Shown one piece after another: positions 10,401 to 21,440 of a stretch of 64,000 nt of DNA. The translations under genes and the position numbers were made by a program. Each line of letters opens with the position of its first letter. Positions within the stretch are counted from its first letter, which is position 1. The stretch spans positions 16,445,908 to 16,509,907 of the forward strand of contig CM036256.1 in assembly GCA_020698575.1 (NCBI GenBank), in the 5' to 3' direction. The notes under the pieces are model-generated. The model was not told where the DNA came from. It did not search any database and was given only the letters and a program-made list of their open reading frames with translations. The stretch is from Bostrychus sinensis (Eukaryota > Chordata > Actinopteri > Gobiiformes > Eleotridae).

Positions 10401-13008
10401 TAAGTACACATATGGTGGCCATAATGAAGAGCAATTCACTGAATCCACCTGGGCAGGGAGCGTCTGGGGGGAGAAACTTTTTTTAGGGGTGGGGCAAGGC
10501 AGCGAAGGATCCCCTGATGTATCCTTGGACATTTAGCCACATGTTAGCCAAACGGAGGACTGGGGAGGACATAAACATTGGAACACACCTTGGGTGACAG
10601 GTGATGACATGGATGCCTTCCCACAATGTAAGCAAGGCAAGGCAAGGTACCTGGGCTTTGAGAAACACCCTTGAGGTGATTCCCAGCATGCCTCCTCACA
10701 GCCTCAACTCCTCAATTCCTCACTGTAAGCCCTGCCCACAGAGGAAAGAGGTACATAGGACACATAGGGTACAGACCTCTGGACTGACCACAGACCTCTG
10801 GACTGACCACGGGGACTTTTAGACTGACCACAGACCTCTGGCAGGATTAATAAAAACCTATTGCTGCTATTGAAATATTGTAGCCTTACAATATATAGGT
10901 TATTGGTCTTACAATGACAATCATGTTTTGTATCCACCGGGCCAATCTAGGCTATTTAGCCTAGCAACACAACACAAGCTGTTGCAGTCCACAAAGTGAG
11001 TAGGCTAGTAGCCTAACATGTTCCAAAATTATGTTAATACCAGTAGCCTAAGATTCAGTAGGCCTATAAGAGTGCCTCATGACGGTGGCATACATGTGAA
11101 AATGACCAACTTTAATTGCAGACCACAGGTCTTACGGTAGGGACCACTGGTGGGACCATGCAGACCATCACTGGTCTGTAGTGACCTCACGGGCCACCGT
11201 ACGGACCATAAAGACCACAGAAACAGCGCTCCTGGTGGCTGCCACATGTGGTCCTTATAGTGGTCGCTGTGGTCACAGGACAGGCCACAGTTTTGGTTAC
11301 AACACAATCTCCAAAATGGTATAAATTCTTCATCTGCGTAAACTGGAACGCGGTGTATAGATTACTTGAGTTTTGTTAGTGTTTTAGTCACATTGGACAA
11401 ATAGTCACCACAAATAATGTATGCTGTTAGTGGTTTAACCATTTCAATTGTGCTATATTATTGTAATTTACTATTTTCTACTCCGATGAGCTTACCTTCA
11501 CACCAAGGGTTGAACAGCATCACAATGTGCTTGGGTGAGTTGTATGTGGTGACGTTTTCCCCTTTTATGGAGCAGGTGGTCACTGAGAGCCCGTACAGGC
11601 CCACCACTGCTGTGGCCAGAGAGTTGACTGACAGCTTGATCTTTTTGTCATTCTGCTCCACAATCTTGGCCTCCCAGCACTTGCCCTTAAGAAGGTCCAC
11701 CAGAGGAATGATGATGTGTGTGCCTTTAGACACCAGCGGGAGATCACCTGCAACACAGAAGTCAGAGGTGGGTTATAAAGCCAGTAAGTGAAAGCCACCG
11801 TCGTAGTGACAGTGTTTTTGTATTGTATGTTCATTGAAACATTTGAATTATGGTTGAGAAAGAAACTGATGATTACCAAATTAATAATGCTTTATTTGTA
11901 CTGTACTCAGCAATAAGTAAAGAAGTATTGAGTGTAGCGCTTACCTGTGGGGAAAGTACTTACTGCTACAACCATAATGATTATAACTACTCCAACAATC
12001 AGGGTGCAATTTGTTGGGGTGGCTGGGCTGGGGTGGGATGGAGTGGTGGAGTCTTTTTCCATGTTTGTGCATTATGTGTTTATGTTTTATCTTATGAATG
12101 TAATACCTGTTTTGAGCTCTAGGTGGAGCTTGTCGGTATCTGAGTTGAAAGGCCTGTTGAGCTCCAGTTCGATCTGGAAGGTCTGTCCTCTTCTGATGAT
12201 CAACTCGTCTCCATGAAACAGGTCAGTGTGGTGCTGCTTCCTGTTCTGTCCAGTTTTGGAGTTGAACAGATCCACTGAACACACTGAAAACTTCATTTCT
12301 GCAGCAAGAAGGCAAATCAAGAAAATGTGAGTTGTTGAAGCTGCTGAATATTGCCTGTTGTTATATATAGGCAGCCTAAACTACAGTTCACTAGATTTGT
12401 TGAGTAAAGTAAGGTATAAAGTATTTCTGCACTAAATCCTAATTCAGTGCACTAATTTAATTCAGTGATTCCCAAACTGTGGGACACGGACTGCTGGTGG
12501 GACATGAGAGATTGCCTACATTAAGTACATAAGAAATACATTTTGAAATTACAGTATGTAAAGTTATACACAGTTATACATTTATTAAGATAAAATAATT
12601 CAAACCTATTTCTTGCCAGCCACCAGTGTTGTTTTCATGTTTTCAGTGAAATAATTGACTAGACCTCGGTAGGTTGAGTTTATAAAAAATAAGACCTGTT
12701 TTGAGTATACAGTATGCTGTACTTCCGCTTCAGCATTTTAAAATTTCCTTTGACTTACCTTCCTTTTCTTTTTCAGATTTCAGTTTTTCTGGTTCAGGTA
12801 TTGGGGCAGGGGTTGGAGATTTGACCCCTATGTCTGTGACATCACTGGAGATGCCAGTCTGTGGTGTGAAGCAGCACGGACATTTTTTTTTAAACCAGCC
12901 TCTGTAGCCTCCATTGTCCAGTTTCATCTCTTTTTTGGTTAGTGGTGCTGCTCCAGGGAACCGACCCACGTCTGTCATTCTCCTCACACTCAAACGCTCC
13001 CCCGGCAT
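2449..13008 (-). CDS. tgm1: Transglutaminase 1-like, tandem copy A (complete, 13 coding exons)
   Basis: Protein-glutamine gamma-glutamyltransferase of the keratinocyte (TGM1) type: calcium-dependent formation of glutamyl-lysine cross-links between proteins, expected at membranes. Coding exons on the minus strand: 13008-12759, 12298-12107, 11747-11496, 9259-9141, 8873-8766, 6201-6024, 4739-4601, 4259-4067, 3966-3813, 3582-3298, 3090-2930, 2813-2677, 2593-2449. All junctions are GT-AG and the phases agree, giving 770 codons plus stop TGA. The catalytic Cys357 lies in YGQCWVF (codon 6054-6052); His416 and Asp439 are in exon 4259-4067. Their spacings (59 and 82 residues) equal those of the human TGM1 triad. 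The N-terminus carries a cysteine cluster (KKCPCCF), as expected for the TGM1 acylated anchor. The order is N-domain, core, then two beta-barrels. The start is the ATG just after the first acceptor. Zebrafish has several tgm1-like genes, so exact orthology is open. Confidence 0.93.
4890..5748 (+). mobile_element. Rex3 (RTE-clade LINE), 5'-truncated, in a copy A intron
   Basis: The plus-strand frame shows the reverse-transcriptase box LLFADDVVLLASS, then AAGMRISTSKSEAMVL and VEEFKYLGVLF, followed by the Rex3-like C-terminal part (LLLHIERSQLRWLGHL, frame-shifted in places) and a GGAT/GATG repeat tail. Stops and frameshifts make it inactive. The insertion is flanked by the 4-bp duplication gtac (4886-4889 and 5749-5752). 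Copy B has the empty site near 35133. Confidence 0.88.
6430..6560 (+). repeat. Fragment of dispersed family R1 (forward)
   Basis: Shares gccacagcaaatt, ctcttcctgacgcaaccctc, catttatccaggc and gcacaaagagtac with the other members of the family named R1 here (best copy at 42735-42915). It lies between a T-tract and the Penelope coding part. Confidence 0.5.
8629..8662 (+). ncRNA. Decayed hammerhead-ribozyme-like motif at the Penelope end
   Basis: The stretch has a core-like attgagaaa, a perfect 6-bp hairpin (cctctt / aagagg, loop ggat) and an A-rich strand where hammerheads have GAAA. Penelope elements are known to carry minimal hammerhead ribozymes in their terminal repeats. Here the expected CUGANGA and GAAA cores each carry changes, so activity is unlikely. 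The assignment rests on position and layout. Confidence 0.4.
9966..10015 (-). repeat. Short fragment of dispersed family R1 (reverse)
   Basis: The words agctacaaggggtcacaagc and agtacactggc match the reverse-oriented members of the R1 family elsewhere in the window. Confidence 0.4.
10495..10690 (-). repeat. Dispersed repeat, minus-strand copy of the pair 1296/10495
   Basis: Inverted relative to 1296-1478 and about equally long; see the words listed there. It lies in the long intron between the 11747-11496 and 9259-9141 exons of copy A. Confidence 0.55.
10780..11290. repeat. Region rich in gaccaca/gtggtc words with a short tandem array
   Basis: At 10780-10840 a unit of about 20 bases (gaccacagacctctggact) occurs about three times. 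At 11110-11285 the same word appears in both orientations (gaccacagg, gaccactgg, ggaccac, gtggtcgctgtggtcac), giving a hairpin-prone block. Probably the remains of an inverted-repeat transposon. No coding. Confidence 0.45.
12465..12545. repeat. Old repeat end shared by both tgm1 copies (copy A)
   Basis: The words gtgattcccaaactgtggg and attgcctacattaagta recur at 40957-41035 in the same intron of copy B. A repeat end of hAT-like appearance at the same place in both copies predates the duplication. Confidence 0.5.
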
Positions 13009-13609
13009 CCTGAGCAAAACACACAATAATTTATTCATTTCTTTTGCTGCTTTATGTTGACATTTATGTCAGTTTAAGGCTGACGTCACATATATATGAC
13101 TATAACTCAAAGTGAAAATAAGGATAAAAACATATTTTTTTCATTGTAAACGTATTTTTGACACATTGTAATTAGGACGGTTTTGGATTTTTCATTTTAT
13201 TTTGCACTTTATTTGCGACGCTGGGTGAATAAACACTGTAAAAATTTAACTTTTTCACTTTTTCATTTTGGAGTCAAGCCCACAACATATTTGTTTAAAG
13301 TCACACTCTTTCCCCAAAATGCCACACAGTGGGGCCATACACAAAATGAAATGCTCTTTAAATGAACAGTAAAGTGCCATGGAGTCAAGTTAAGGTATAG
13401 GCTGTACTGTGCCAGAGAAATATATGGTGTCAGCAAGAAAAACATATTTAAGTCAGCTGTGTGTTGCAGCAACAAGCCCATCCAATACTTATCTTACACT
13501 GTCAAACCTTACGCGCCCTGGGTTGCATTTACTACATTTTTGACATCAAGGGTATACCTAAACCGGTATTATCTATTTAGAACTTCTATGTTTAACACAT
13601 GACATTTCT

Positions 13610-13785
13610 TTCCTTTTGGTTTTTCCCTTCTGGGGCCACCACAGCAAATCATCTGTCTCCTACTGTGCAGTGATTTGCTTATTGATAGGCATAAGTTCTT
13701 CTCTGAATGCGCTTTATGATGCACCCCTCTCCATTTATCCGGGCTTTGGACTAGCACAAATAGTACTCTGGCTTGTGACCCTCGG
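13610..13785 (+). repeat. Dispersed family R1 (forward), copy A intron 1
   Basis: Contains ccaccacagcaaatcatctg, gtgcagtgatttgcttattg, catttatccgggc and cttgtgaccctc, all shared with 42735-42915. Intron 1 of copy B holds a member at a comparable place, so this one may have been inherited through the duplication. Confidence 0.6.
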
Positions 13786-13794
13786 TGGCTGAAA

Positions 13795-14065
13795 AAGTAG
13801 TAGTAGTAGTAGTAAAAGTAGTAGCAGTAGAAAAGAAGTTGTAGTAGAAATAGTAGAAAAGAAGTTGAAGTAAAAAGAGTTCTAAAGAAGTTGCAGTAGA
13901 AGTAGTTGTAAAGAAGTAGTAATAATAGTAGTAGTAATACATTAAGAGTAGAAAAGAAGTTGGAGTAGAAGTAGTTGTACAGAAGGTGTAGTACCAGTAG
14001 TAGTGAATAAGCTGTCATGGTAGTAGTAAATAAATTGTAGTAGTAGTAGTAGCAGTTGTAAAGTA
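13795..14065. repeat. Degenerate AGT/GTA trinucleotide repeat
   Basis: Long runs of tag/agt triplets are interspersed with aaaagaagttg-like words. A looser version continues to about 14480. Long open frames on the minus strand here are only triplet translations and are not genes. Confidence 0.85.
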
Positions 14066-15027
14066 GTAGTAGTACTTAAAATACTAAAGCACTGAAAGAG
14101 ATGAAGTACTAATGAAGTGTAAGTATTTCAAGAGTTGGAACAGTAGAATAATGGAAGTGTTAGAACAGGTTTAACAGAACACTGGTATATGTAGTTGAAC
14201 CCCTATTAAAATGAATGGAAAGCTTTTTTGAGCTTTTACTGTGTAGGTAGTATTATGTGTACTTCAACTGCAAGAACTAAGAATATTACTACAACTACTT
14301 AAAACTGTAATATACTGAATTACTGGAGAACTTTGAACAAAACACCTAAAGAACACTGAAAAATAATGAATATAACAAGTATTACTACAAATAGTACTAT
14401 GTAGTATTACTACTATTAGTGAGTACTACTAGTAAAAGTATTTAAATACTAAAGTACTGAAGGAGGTGAAGCAGTAATGAAGTTGAAGTATTTCAAGAGG
14501 TGGAACAGTAGAAGAGATGAAGAGATGAAAAGTGGAAGGGCTAGAACAGGTTCAACAGAAGAATAAGTAAGTGAAGACCTATTAAAAAGAATGGGAAAAA
14601 TACTACAAAGTATTTGAAATACTTCAAAAAGTATATGAGGTACAAATACCAAAAGTAATAGGACACTGAAGGCTGATAAGAGAAGAAGAAAAAATAAAGA
14701 ATAGGAAAACTACAAGAGGTTGCATGCTCGCTGCAACCATTTAATAACAGGGCTACACTAATTTGTTTGATACAGTCCAAAAAATTTTTATTATTTCACT
14801 TTATTCTAGTTACTTGCAAAAACAAACCTAACCAAAAAGACTATTGGTACAACATTTGGCAATAATTTATAGAACTGGTTGATTGTACTCTATAATCTTA
14901 AGAAGTTAGCTCTTACCCCTATACATTCAACTCCTTATACATTTTTAATTGCAAACCAGAAATCTGTGCTGCACATTATGCTGGACATGACTTGACTTCA
15001 CTGAAGTAGAAAATAATGAAAACTTAC

Positions 15028-15210
15028 TTGTCCTTTTTTGCTCAGTCCCGAAATGACTATGAATAACTCTTTTATTTACTCAAAATCCTTTTAGTATTTT
15101 ACTCCTCTTTATACCTCTTGTATACCAGTCTGGTGATGTACTGCCTTGACAACACACGCCCCTCTCCCTCTTTGCGCCCAACCCTTTAAAGTTTCTCATG
15201 CACTTCCAGC
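15028..15210 (-). promoter_or_regulatory. Copy A core promoter and noncoding exon 1
   Basis: Reading the minus strand, TATA-like ggtataaag lies at 15115-15107. A noncoding exon ends at 15028 with ggacaa followed by the donor gtaagt. The block 15138-15205 (tgccttgacaacacacgccc and onward) is almost identical upstream of copy B, while flanking sequence differs, which points to functional constraint. The transcription start is inferred near 15080. Confidence 0.6.
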
Positions 15211-15579
15211 CAACATGTAGCATTACTGAGTTACATCTTTGGCTGAATCTCAGAACAGTTAGGCAATTTTTTTTTCTTTTCTTTTTTTTTTTCGTTGATA
15301 CACCTTTCTTTGTTCTTCTTAAAAAAAACGGCCTTTGCACAATATTGTTCTTCTCCCTAACCATACAACTATTTGGAGTCCAAAAAAAAAAAAAAAAAAA
15401 AAAATGCCATAAAATTGAACAGATTCATATTTTTTCCTGCTTTTTTTCCTGCAAAGATTTGTTAAACATTTTCAGTCCTGTTCAGAACTATCAAACAATC
15501 AATCATTTTGAGGATTTTAACCCTTTAAAATGCCAATTCAGTAACTTAAAGTCAATAATGTCATTCATGGAATGACAAT

Positions 15580-15745
15580 GAAGGTCTGAGGTGGATGACA
15601 CTTGATTTAGGTTTTTGTTTGTTTTTTTATTGCGAAAACAAGATGGCTGCTTTCACTGAAATTGGACATTTTCAGTAAAATGTACAATCTTCAAAACAAA
15701 ACAAGATTTTCTTTTGAAATTGGCACTGTATGTCGATGTTCACAT
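15580..15745 (+). repeat. Dispersed repeat, partner of 24795-24960
   Basis: Shares ctgaggtggatgacacttga, cattttcagtaaa and aaaacaagattttct with the reverse complement of 24795-24960. The two copies are inverted and about 9 kb apart. Noncoding. Confidence 0.55.
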
Positions 15746-15984
15746 TATAAGACCACACAACAAATCTTTTAAAGTTTATATATAAACAAAACATGTATAG
15801 TTGGAATTCAAAATGGGTGTCATTTTTGGCCGTAAAAAAAAAAAAAAATCATCATGTGTCTGAGAAACTATGCACCTAAAATGACACAACACACTGTATG
15901 TACTTAACATAGAAAACACAGAGTAGGCAAAATAAAAACACTGTACCTACACTGGCAGTGTGTTGTTTCTGTTATATGCTGGAA

Positions 15985-16200
15985 ATTCTGCCCATCCATA
16001 TTCTACCACTTATTGGGGACCGGGTCATGGAGGCAGCAGTCTGTGCAGAGATGCCCATACTTCCCTCTTCCCAGACACTTTCTCCAGCTCTCCAGCCCAA
16101 GGCGTTCTGTGGCCAGCTGAGAGACAGTTCCTACAGCATGCTCTAAGTCTTTCCCGGGTCTCTTCCTGGTGGGAGCCAGTCCAAGGGCCATCCGAAACAG
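15985..16200 (-). mobile_element. Rex3 3' fragment (minus strand)
   Basis: Words such as gggaccgggtcatgg, gatgcccatacttccctctt and ggtctcttcctggtggga are the reverse complement of the Rex3 end also present at 5530-5710. There is no reading frame of note. Confidence 0.7.
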
Positions 16201-16204
16201 AAGT

Positions 16205-17770
16205 ACACTTTATATGTTGTTAAAGACACAGTTTTGTTGGTGATAGTTTTTCTGGCTTTTAGTTCTTCTGAGAAACATCTTGAAACAAACATTATTGATC
16301 TGAGTGTCAATTTTGCTTGAGGAATAGAGCCAGAGTCAGTAATAGGATTTGGGGTTCAAATTGTAGAATCTGATCCTTTCAAAAACTTATAATCTTTTTA
16401 TTTATAGCTTTCAGTCACGTGACTTTGTGTTCTACTGGAAGGCAAAACAAACATGGTTACACGCAGCAGCATTTAACCATGTTTTTAAACATTATTTTCT
16501 ATTATAATAGGCCCATATGAAGCCTTTTTGTCCCGGACCCTGGCAGGCCTCCTGTGCAGCAGACATGAAAAGACGCAGCCAAATAAATATTTAGATGGCC
16601 TGATAACTCAGGACCAAATATGTAATATATTCATTCCCGTTAGGGGTCACAGGTGACTGGAGTCTATCCCAGTCCACTGCCGTGACTTGAACCAAAGTTA
16701 CAAATGCACAGTCGGGCTGGGCAACCTGCCGAATGGAAAGAGCATTAGTTTTTCATCATAAAAGGTGCATACAACTAACATACAGACACAAACTGCCATT
16801 AGCTAAAGCTAGCTTAATGTCATTTAAATACTGTATTTTCACTGCAAATATGCGTGTGTTTAAATGGCTAACCGTTACTACTGTTTGCCCTCCCCAGAGA
16901 GAGGGACTCGCTTAACGGCACAAATCCACATTCATCTTATTTTTGAATCCCTTTTCTCTGAGCAGATTCTGTAGAAACACAGAACCTAACTTGAAGAAAC
17001 AGTAACTTCAGCTAATGGTCACTGTGAAAACTAAATTAAACCAGCTATCTGGGTACTTTACTGTTGCGCCAAGCCTGCCTCCTTTTGGTGGAAAACATCT
17101 CTATTCATTGAATGACGGTAAATACAAATTGTCAAATCTCTTCTCTTTCTGGACTTAAAACGCTAAACACAAGCTCCCAGAAGCACAGCAAACCTGTCCA
17201 GTTAAGCTAATAGTTAACAGTACATCACTGCCACTGAGAGATCAGGACTGTTAACTGCCTCTGTCACGAGTGGATGACCCCCAGTAGAGGCCATATTTTA
17301 GTACAATGTATTAAATCTCAAGTCATTCATGACAAATACAATATCAGGCAAATTATTAATTTAGGTCCAGACTGAAACGGCATCAACATAACATTAATAC
17401 TGCATGTGTGACCACTACCTACTGTCAAAGCATTACAGCCCTAACATAAGAACCCATTGTGTTTAATATTAACAGGGATTTGACAATCAAGTATGTACAT
17501 CTGACATAGATGCATTACACAATACTGTAAACTGTAGGGTCTAGTCGGTCAGTTTAGCCTTTCCATTCTATGGCTTACCTGAAGCCACAAAGCCACAATT
17601 TGGATTTTTCTTTTATTGTTGGATGTACAAAGCGCCTGGCCTGACACCATCAACTTCTCCCTCCCTCACTGCTGGTTTGTTTTCACCCAAAAAGGACATT
17701 AACATTCTGGTGACAAGGAAGTGACATATGGCTGCTCTCATCTATGAATTAGAGGCTAGGTCCACAACAT
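16205..17770. other. Spacer without recognisable gene
   Basis: Only a short SINE-like scrap near 16640-16690 (gtgactggagtctatcccag) is suggestive. The rest shows no exon-like frame flanked by splice signals and no other clear repeat. Confidence 0.4.
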
Positions 17771-17772
17771 CA

Positions 17773-19364
17773 CTAAATACACTTTATGTTCTACCTGGAG
17801 TTACCTGTAGGCAAGGCAAGGCAAGGCAAGTTTATTTGTATAGCACAATTCATACACAGAGCAATTCAAAGTGCTTTACAGAAAAAAAAGGGAAATTTAA
17901 AAGTACAAAACACAATTAAAACAATAAAATCAAATTTAAAGAGTATAATTAAGAATTAAGAATTTAAAATTTAATTAAAAGAGAAGAGTGCAGATAAAAC
18001 ACTTTCAGTTGGCATATGCACAGTTAAAAAGAACAGTCTTAAGTCTGGACTTGAACATTGTCAGAGTAGAGGCCTGTCTAAAATTGTCAGGGAGACTGTT
18101 CCAGAGTTTAGCTGCATAAAACTGAAATGCTGCTTCACCGAGTTTAGTCCGGACTCTGGGCACCAGCAGAAGACCTGTCCCTGAGGTTCTCAGAGTCCCA
18201 GATGGTTCATATGGGACCAACAGGTCAGAAATGTACTTTGGTGCTAAGCCATGGAGAGACTTGTACACAAGCAGAGATGTTTTAAAGTCTATTCTCTGAG
18301 CAACAGGAAGCCAATGCAGAGACCTAAGGACAGGACTAATATGGTCATACTTCCTGGTTTTGGTCAGGACCCGAGCAGCAGCGATCTGGATGTACTGCAG
18401 CTGTCTTACAGCTCGCTTAGTGAGTCCAGTGAGCAGACCGTTACAGTAGTCTAACCTGCTGGAGATAAACGCATGAATAAGTCTCTCTAGGTCTGGTTTA
18501 GACAGTATACCTTTGATTCTGGCAATAGTTTTTGAGATGGTAAAATGCTGATGATAGTTATAGATTTAATGTGACTGCTGAAGTTCAAGTCAGAGTCCAT
18601 GATTACCCCGAGATTTCTAACCTGGCTTGTAGGTTTTAGTGAAAGAGACTCGAGGTGACTACAGACACCTTGTCTTTGTTTCTGCGGGCCAAAGATGATT
18701 ATTTCAGTCTTGTCTGTGTTTAGCTGGAGAAAGTTGTTTCTCATCCACTCATTGATCTGTTGGATGCAGTGACTGAGTGAATCCACAGGTCCATATTCAC
18801 CTGCTGTCAGTGAGATGTAAATCTGAGTGTCATCTGCAATTGTGGTAAGATATGTTATTGCTGCTTATTAATTGGCCTAAAGGGAGCATGTAAAGATTGA
18901 ACAAAAGAGGTCCCAGGATGGACCCCTGGGGCACTCCACAGGTCAGGGCCATTTGGTCTGAGACACAGTTACCGATTTCAACAAAGTACTTCCTGTCTTC
19001 AAGATAGGACTTACACCATTTTAGGGCAGTACCAGAAATACCTACCCAGTCCTCTAATCTTTGTAACAGGATGCCATGAAGCCTGGAGCAGCTCAGTGGA
19101 ACAGAGAGTGAAGCAGCAGCGCCCACATCAGAGATTTATTGTTTCTCAGTCTGATCATTAGTAGTGACCGTAAAACCACACTAGACAAGTACTGACACTT
19201 GCAGCAGATTCTTTCATAGATTTTTACCCTGCCCTCCTTTTCAGTCTTGCATAAAAGCTGTTAAGAGAGATGCGACAGCTTCACTGACTCCAGTGGACCA
19301 ATTTTTACAATAATAGTTCCTCGGAATAGTTCTTGGAGGTTAGCCATTCACACTAAGAGAGCTA
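17773..19364 (+). repeat. Dispersed repeat split by an L2 insertion (partner of 23258-23545)
   Basis: Left part: ttatgttctacctggagtta at about 17786. Right part: about 19080-19364, with cctggag, agagagtgaagcagcag, cagagattt, gatcattagtagt and cttgcagcagattct. The copy at 23258-23545 carries the same words with only a few bases between the two parts. The Tc1 element sits directly after this block. Confidence 0.6.
17812..19080 (-). mobile_element. L2 LINE, 5'-truncated
   Basis: The minus strand shows reverse-transcriptase pieces LEDWVGISGTALKWCKSYL, GVPQGSILGPLLFNLYMLPL, NEWMRNNFLQLNTDKTEIII and VRNLGVIMDSDLNFSSHIK, then the typical end KLWNSLPDNFRQASTLTMFK. The 3' tail at 17812-17880 holds repeated ggcaa followed by ttatttgtatagcacaattc. 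The absent ADD-box region and frame changes show it is inactive. Confidence 0.88.
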
Positions 19365-20962
19365 CAGTGGGGCAAAAAAGGATTTAGTCAGCCACCAATT
19401 GTGCAAGTTCTCCCACTTAAAAAGATGAGAGAGGCCTGTAATTTTCATCATAGGTATACCTCAACTATGAGAGACAAAATGAGAAAAAAAAAATCCAGAA
19501 AATCACAATTCACATTTATTTGCAAATTATGGTGGAAAATAAGTATTTGGTCAATAACAAAAGTTCATCTCAGTACGTTGTTATATACCCTTTGTTGGCA
19601 ATGACAGAGGTCAAACGTTTTCTGTAAGTCTTCACAAGGTTTTCACAAACTGTTGCTGGTATTTTGGCCCATTCCTTCATGCAGATCTCCTCTAGAGCAG
19701 TGATGTTTTGGGGCTGTCGCTGGGCAACACGGACTTTCAACTCCCTCCAAAGATTTTCTATGGGGTTGAGATCTGGAGACTGGCTAGGCCACTGCAGGAC
19801 CTTGAAATGCTTCTTACAAAGCCACTCCTTTCTTAACCAGGCAGTGTGTTTGGGATCATTGTCCTGCTGAAAGACCCAGCCACGTTTCATCTTCAATGCC
19901 CTTGCTGATGGAAGGAGGTTTTCACTCAAAATCTGACAATACATGGCCCCATTCATTCTTTTCTTTACACGGATCAGTCGTCCTGGTCCCTTTGCTGAAA
20001 AACAGCCCCAAAGCATGATGTTCCCACCCCCATGCTTTACAGTAGGTATGGTGTTCTTTGGATGCAACTCAGCATTCTTTCTCCTCCAAACACGACGAGT
20101 AGAGTTTTTACCAAAAAGTTCTATTTTGGTTTCATCTGACCATATGACATTCTCCCAATCCTCTTCTGGATCATCCAAATGCTCTCTAGCAAACTTCAGA
20201 TGGGCCTGCACATGTACTGGCTTTAGCAGGGGGACACGTCTGGCACTGCAGGATTTGAGTCCCTGGCGGCGTAGTGTGTTACTGATGGTAGCCTTTGTTA
20301 CTTTGGTCCCAGCTCTCTGCAGGTCATTCACTAGGTCCCCCCGTGTGGTTCTGGGATTTTTCCTCACCGTTCTTGTGATCATTTTGGCCCCACGTGGTGA
20401 GATCTTGCGGGGAGCCCCAGATCGAGGGAGATTATCAGTGGTCTTGTATGTCTTCCATTTCCTAATAATTGCTCCCACAGTTGATTTCTTCACACCAAGC
20501 TGCTCACCTATTGCAGATTCAGTCTTCCCAGCCTGGTGCAGGTCTACAATTTTGTTTCTGGTGTCCTTTGACAGCTCTTTGGTCTTGGCCATAGTGGAGT
20601 TTGGAGTGGGACTGTTTGAGGTTGTGGACAGGTGTCTTTTATATAGATAACGAGTTCAAACAGGTGCCATTAATACAGGTAACGAGTGGAGGACAGAGGA
20701 GCCTCTTACAGAAGAAGTTACAGCTCTGTGAGAGACACAAATCTTGCTTGTTTGTAGGTGACCAAATACTTATTTTCCACCATAATTTGCAAATAAATTC
20801 TTTAAAAATCAGACAATGTGATTTTCTGGATTATCTTTTTTTTCTCATTTTGTCTGTGATAGTTGAGGTATACCTATGATGAAAATTACAGGCCTCTCTC
20901 ATCTTTTTAAGTGGGAGAACTTGAACAATTGGTGGCTGACTAAATACTTTTTTGCCCCACTG
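19365..20962 (-). mobile_element. Tc1 family DNA transposon, near intact (1,598 bp)
   Basis: The ends read cagtggggcaaaaaag and its inverse, flanked by TA on both sides (19363-19364 and 20963-20964). The terminal inverted repeats are about 200 bases long and include an inner direct-repeat-like site near gtatttggtca, the IR/DR layout. The outer 100 bases differ at only about two positions. Element and encoded transposase look recently mobile. Closely similar Tc1 elements are known in many teleosts and in lampreys. Confidence 0.93.
19570..20592 (-). CDS. Tc1 transposase, full-length open frame
   Basis: A 340-residue protein with no internal stop. The N-terminal paired-like helix-turn-helix DNA-binding region comes first (MAKTKELSKDTRNKIV at the start, LGVKKSTVGAIIRKWKT about residues 33-49), then a basic linker, GRPR-like PRSGAPRKIS, and the catalytic domain. 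Catalytic acids are visible: first D in VIWSDETKIELFG (about 153), second D in VFQQDNDPKHTA (about 243), and E in LNPIENLW (about 279), with the DD34E spacing of Tc1. It cuts and pastes the element at TA sites. It is encoded inside 19365-20962, with its start about 370 bases from the right end. Whether it is expressed is unknown. Confidence 0.93.
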   Translation of the reverse strand: MAKTKELSKDTRNKIVDLHQAGKTESAIGEQLGVKKSTVGAIIRKWKTYKTTDNLPRSGAPRKISPRGAKMITRTVRKNPRTTRGDLVNDLQRAGTKVTKATISNTLRRQGLKSCSARRVPLLKPVHVQAHLKFAREHLDDPEEDWENVIWSDETKIELFGKNSTRRVWRRKNAELHPKNTIPTVKHGGGNIMLWGCFSAKGPGRLIRVKKRMNGAMYCQILSENLLPSARALKMKRGWVFQQDNDPKHTAWLRKEWLCKKHFKVLQWPSQSPDLNPIENLWRELKVRVAQRQPQNITALEEICMKEWAKIPATVCENLVKTYRKRLTSVIANKGYITTY

Positions 20963-20965
20963 TAT

Positions 20966-21440
20966 ATAGACTGGTCAAAAAAAATTAAAGGAACACTTTG
21001 AAAACATGTCAGATTTTAAAGGGGAAAGCAATCCAGCTGGATATCTACACTGAACTGTGTTTAAGGAGTGTAAGGATGCCACTGTGTTTGATGAAAATGA
21101 TAATATCACTCACCAGAAGGCTGAATTTTTAAGACACCCCAAAAGTCAAATTGAAATAATAATGTGGCAGATTAGTCTATTTTGCTGAAATTTCTTACAG
21201 CAACTTAAAATGGTATTCAGTTGTTTCTATGGCTTCCACGGGTTTCTGCACATGCTTGACAGCTTGACATGCTCTGAATGATGAGACGATGGATGGTGTT
21301 CTGGGGCATCTCTTCCCAGGTCTGAACCAGGGCATCACTGAGCTCCTGTAGGTTCTGAGGTGCAACCTGGCAGTGTTGGATGGACTAAAACATAATGCCT
21401 GACATAAATATAGGATTTAGGTCTAAATATAGGATTTAGG
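20966..21440. mobile_element. Left part of a fish DNA-element remnant, split by a LINE
   Basis: It begins gactggtcaaaaaaaattaa. At 21300-21380 it contains ctggggcatctcttcccagg and gggcatcactgagctcctg, a dispersed teleost repeat. The matching continuation (gtcgggcaagcgtccctcca) resumes at about 22085 after the inserted LINE. The superfamily was not determined. Confidence 0.5.

Noticed and set aside
13569..14018. 149-residue minus-strand frame rich in Tyr/Leu/Phe
   Set aside because: It is the translation of an AGT trinucleotide repeat; no start context, splice signals or domain.
19943..20650. 235-residue plus-strand open frame
   Set aside because: Lies antisense to the Tc1 transposase; composition mirrors the coding strand.
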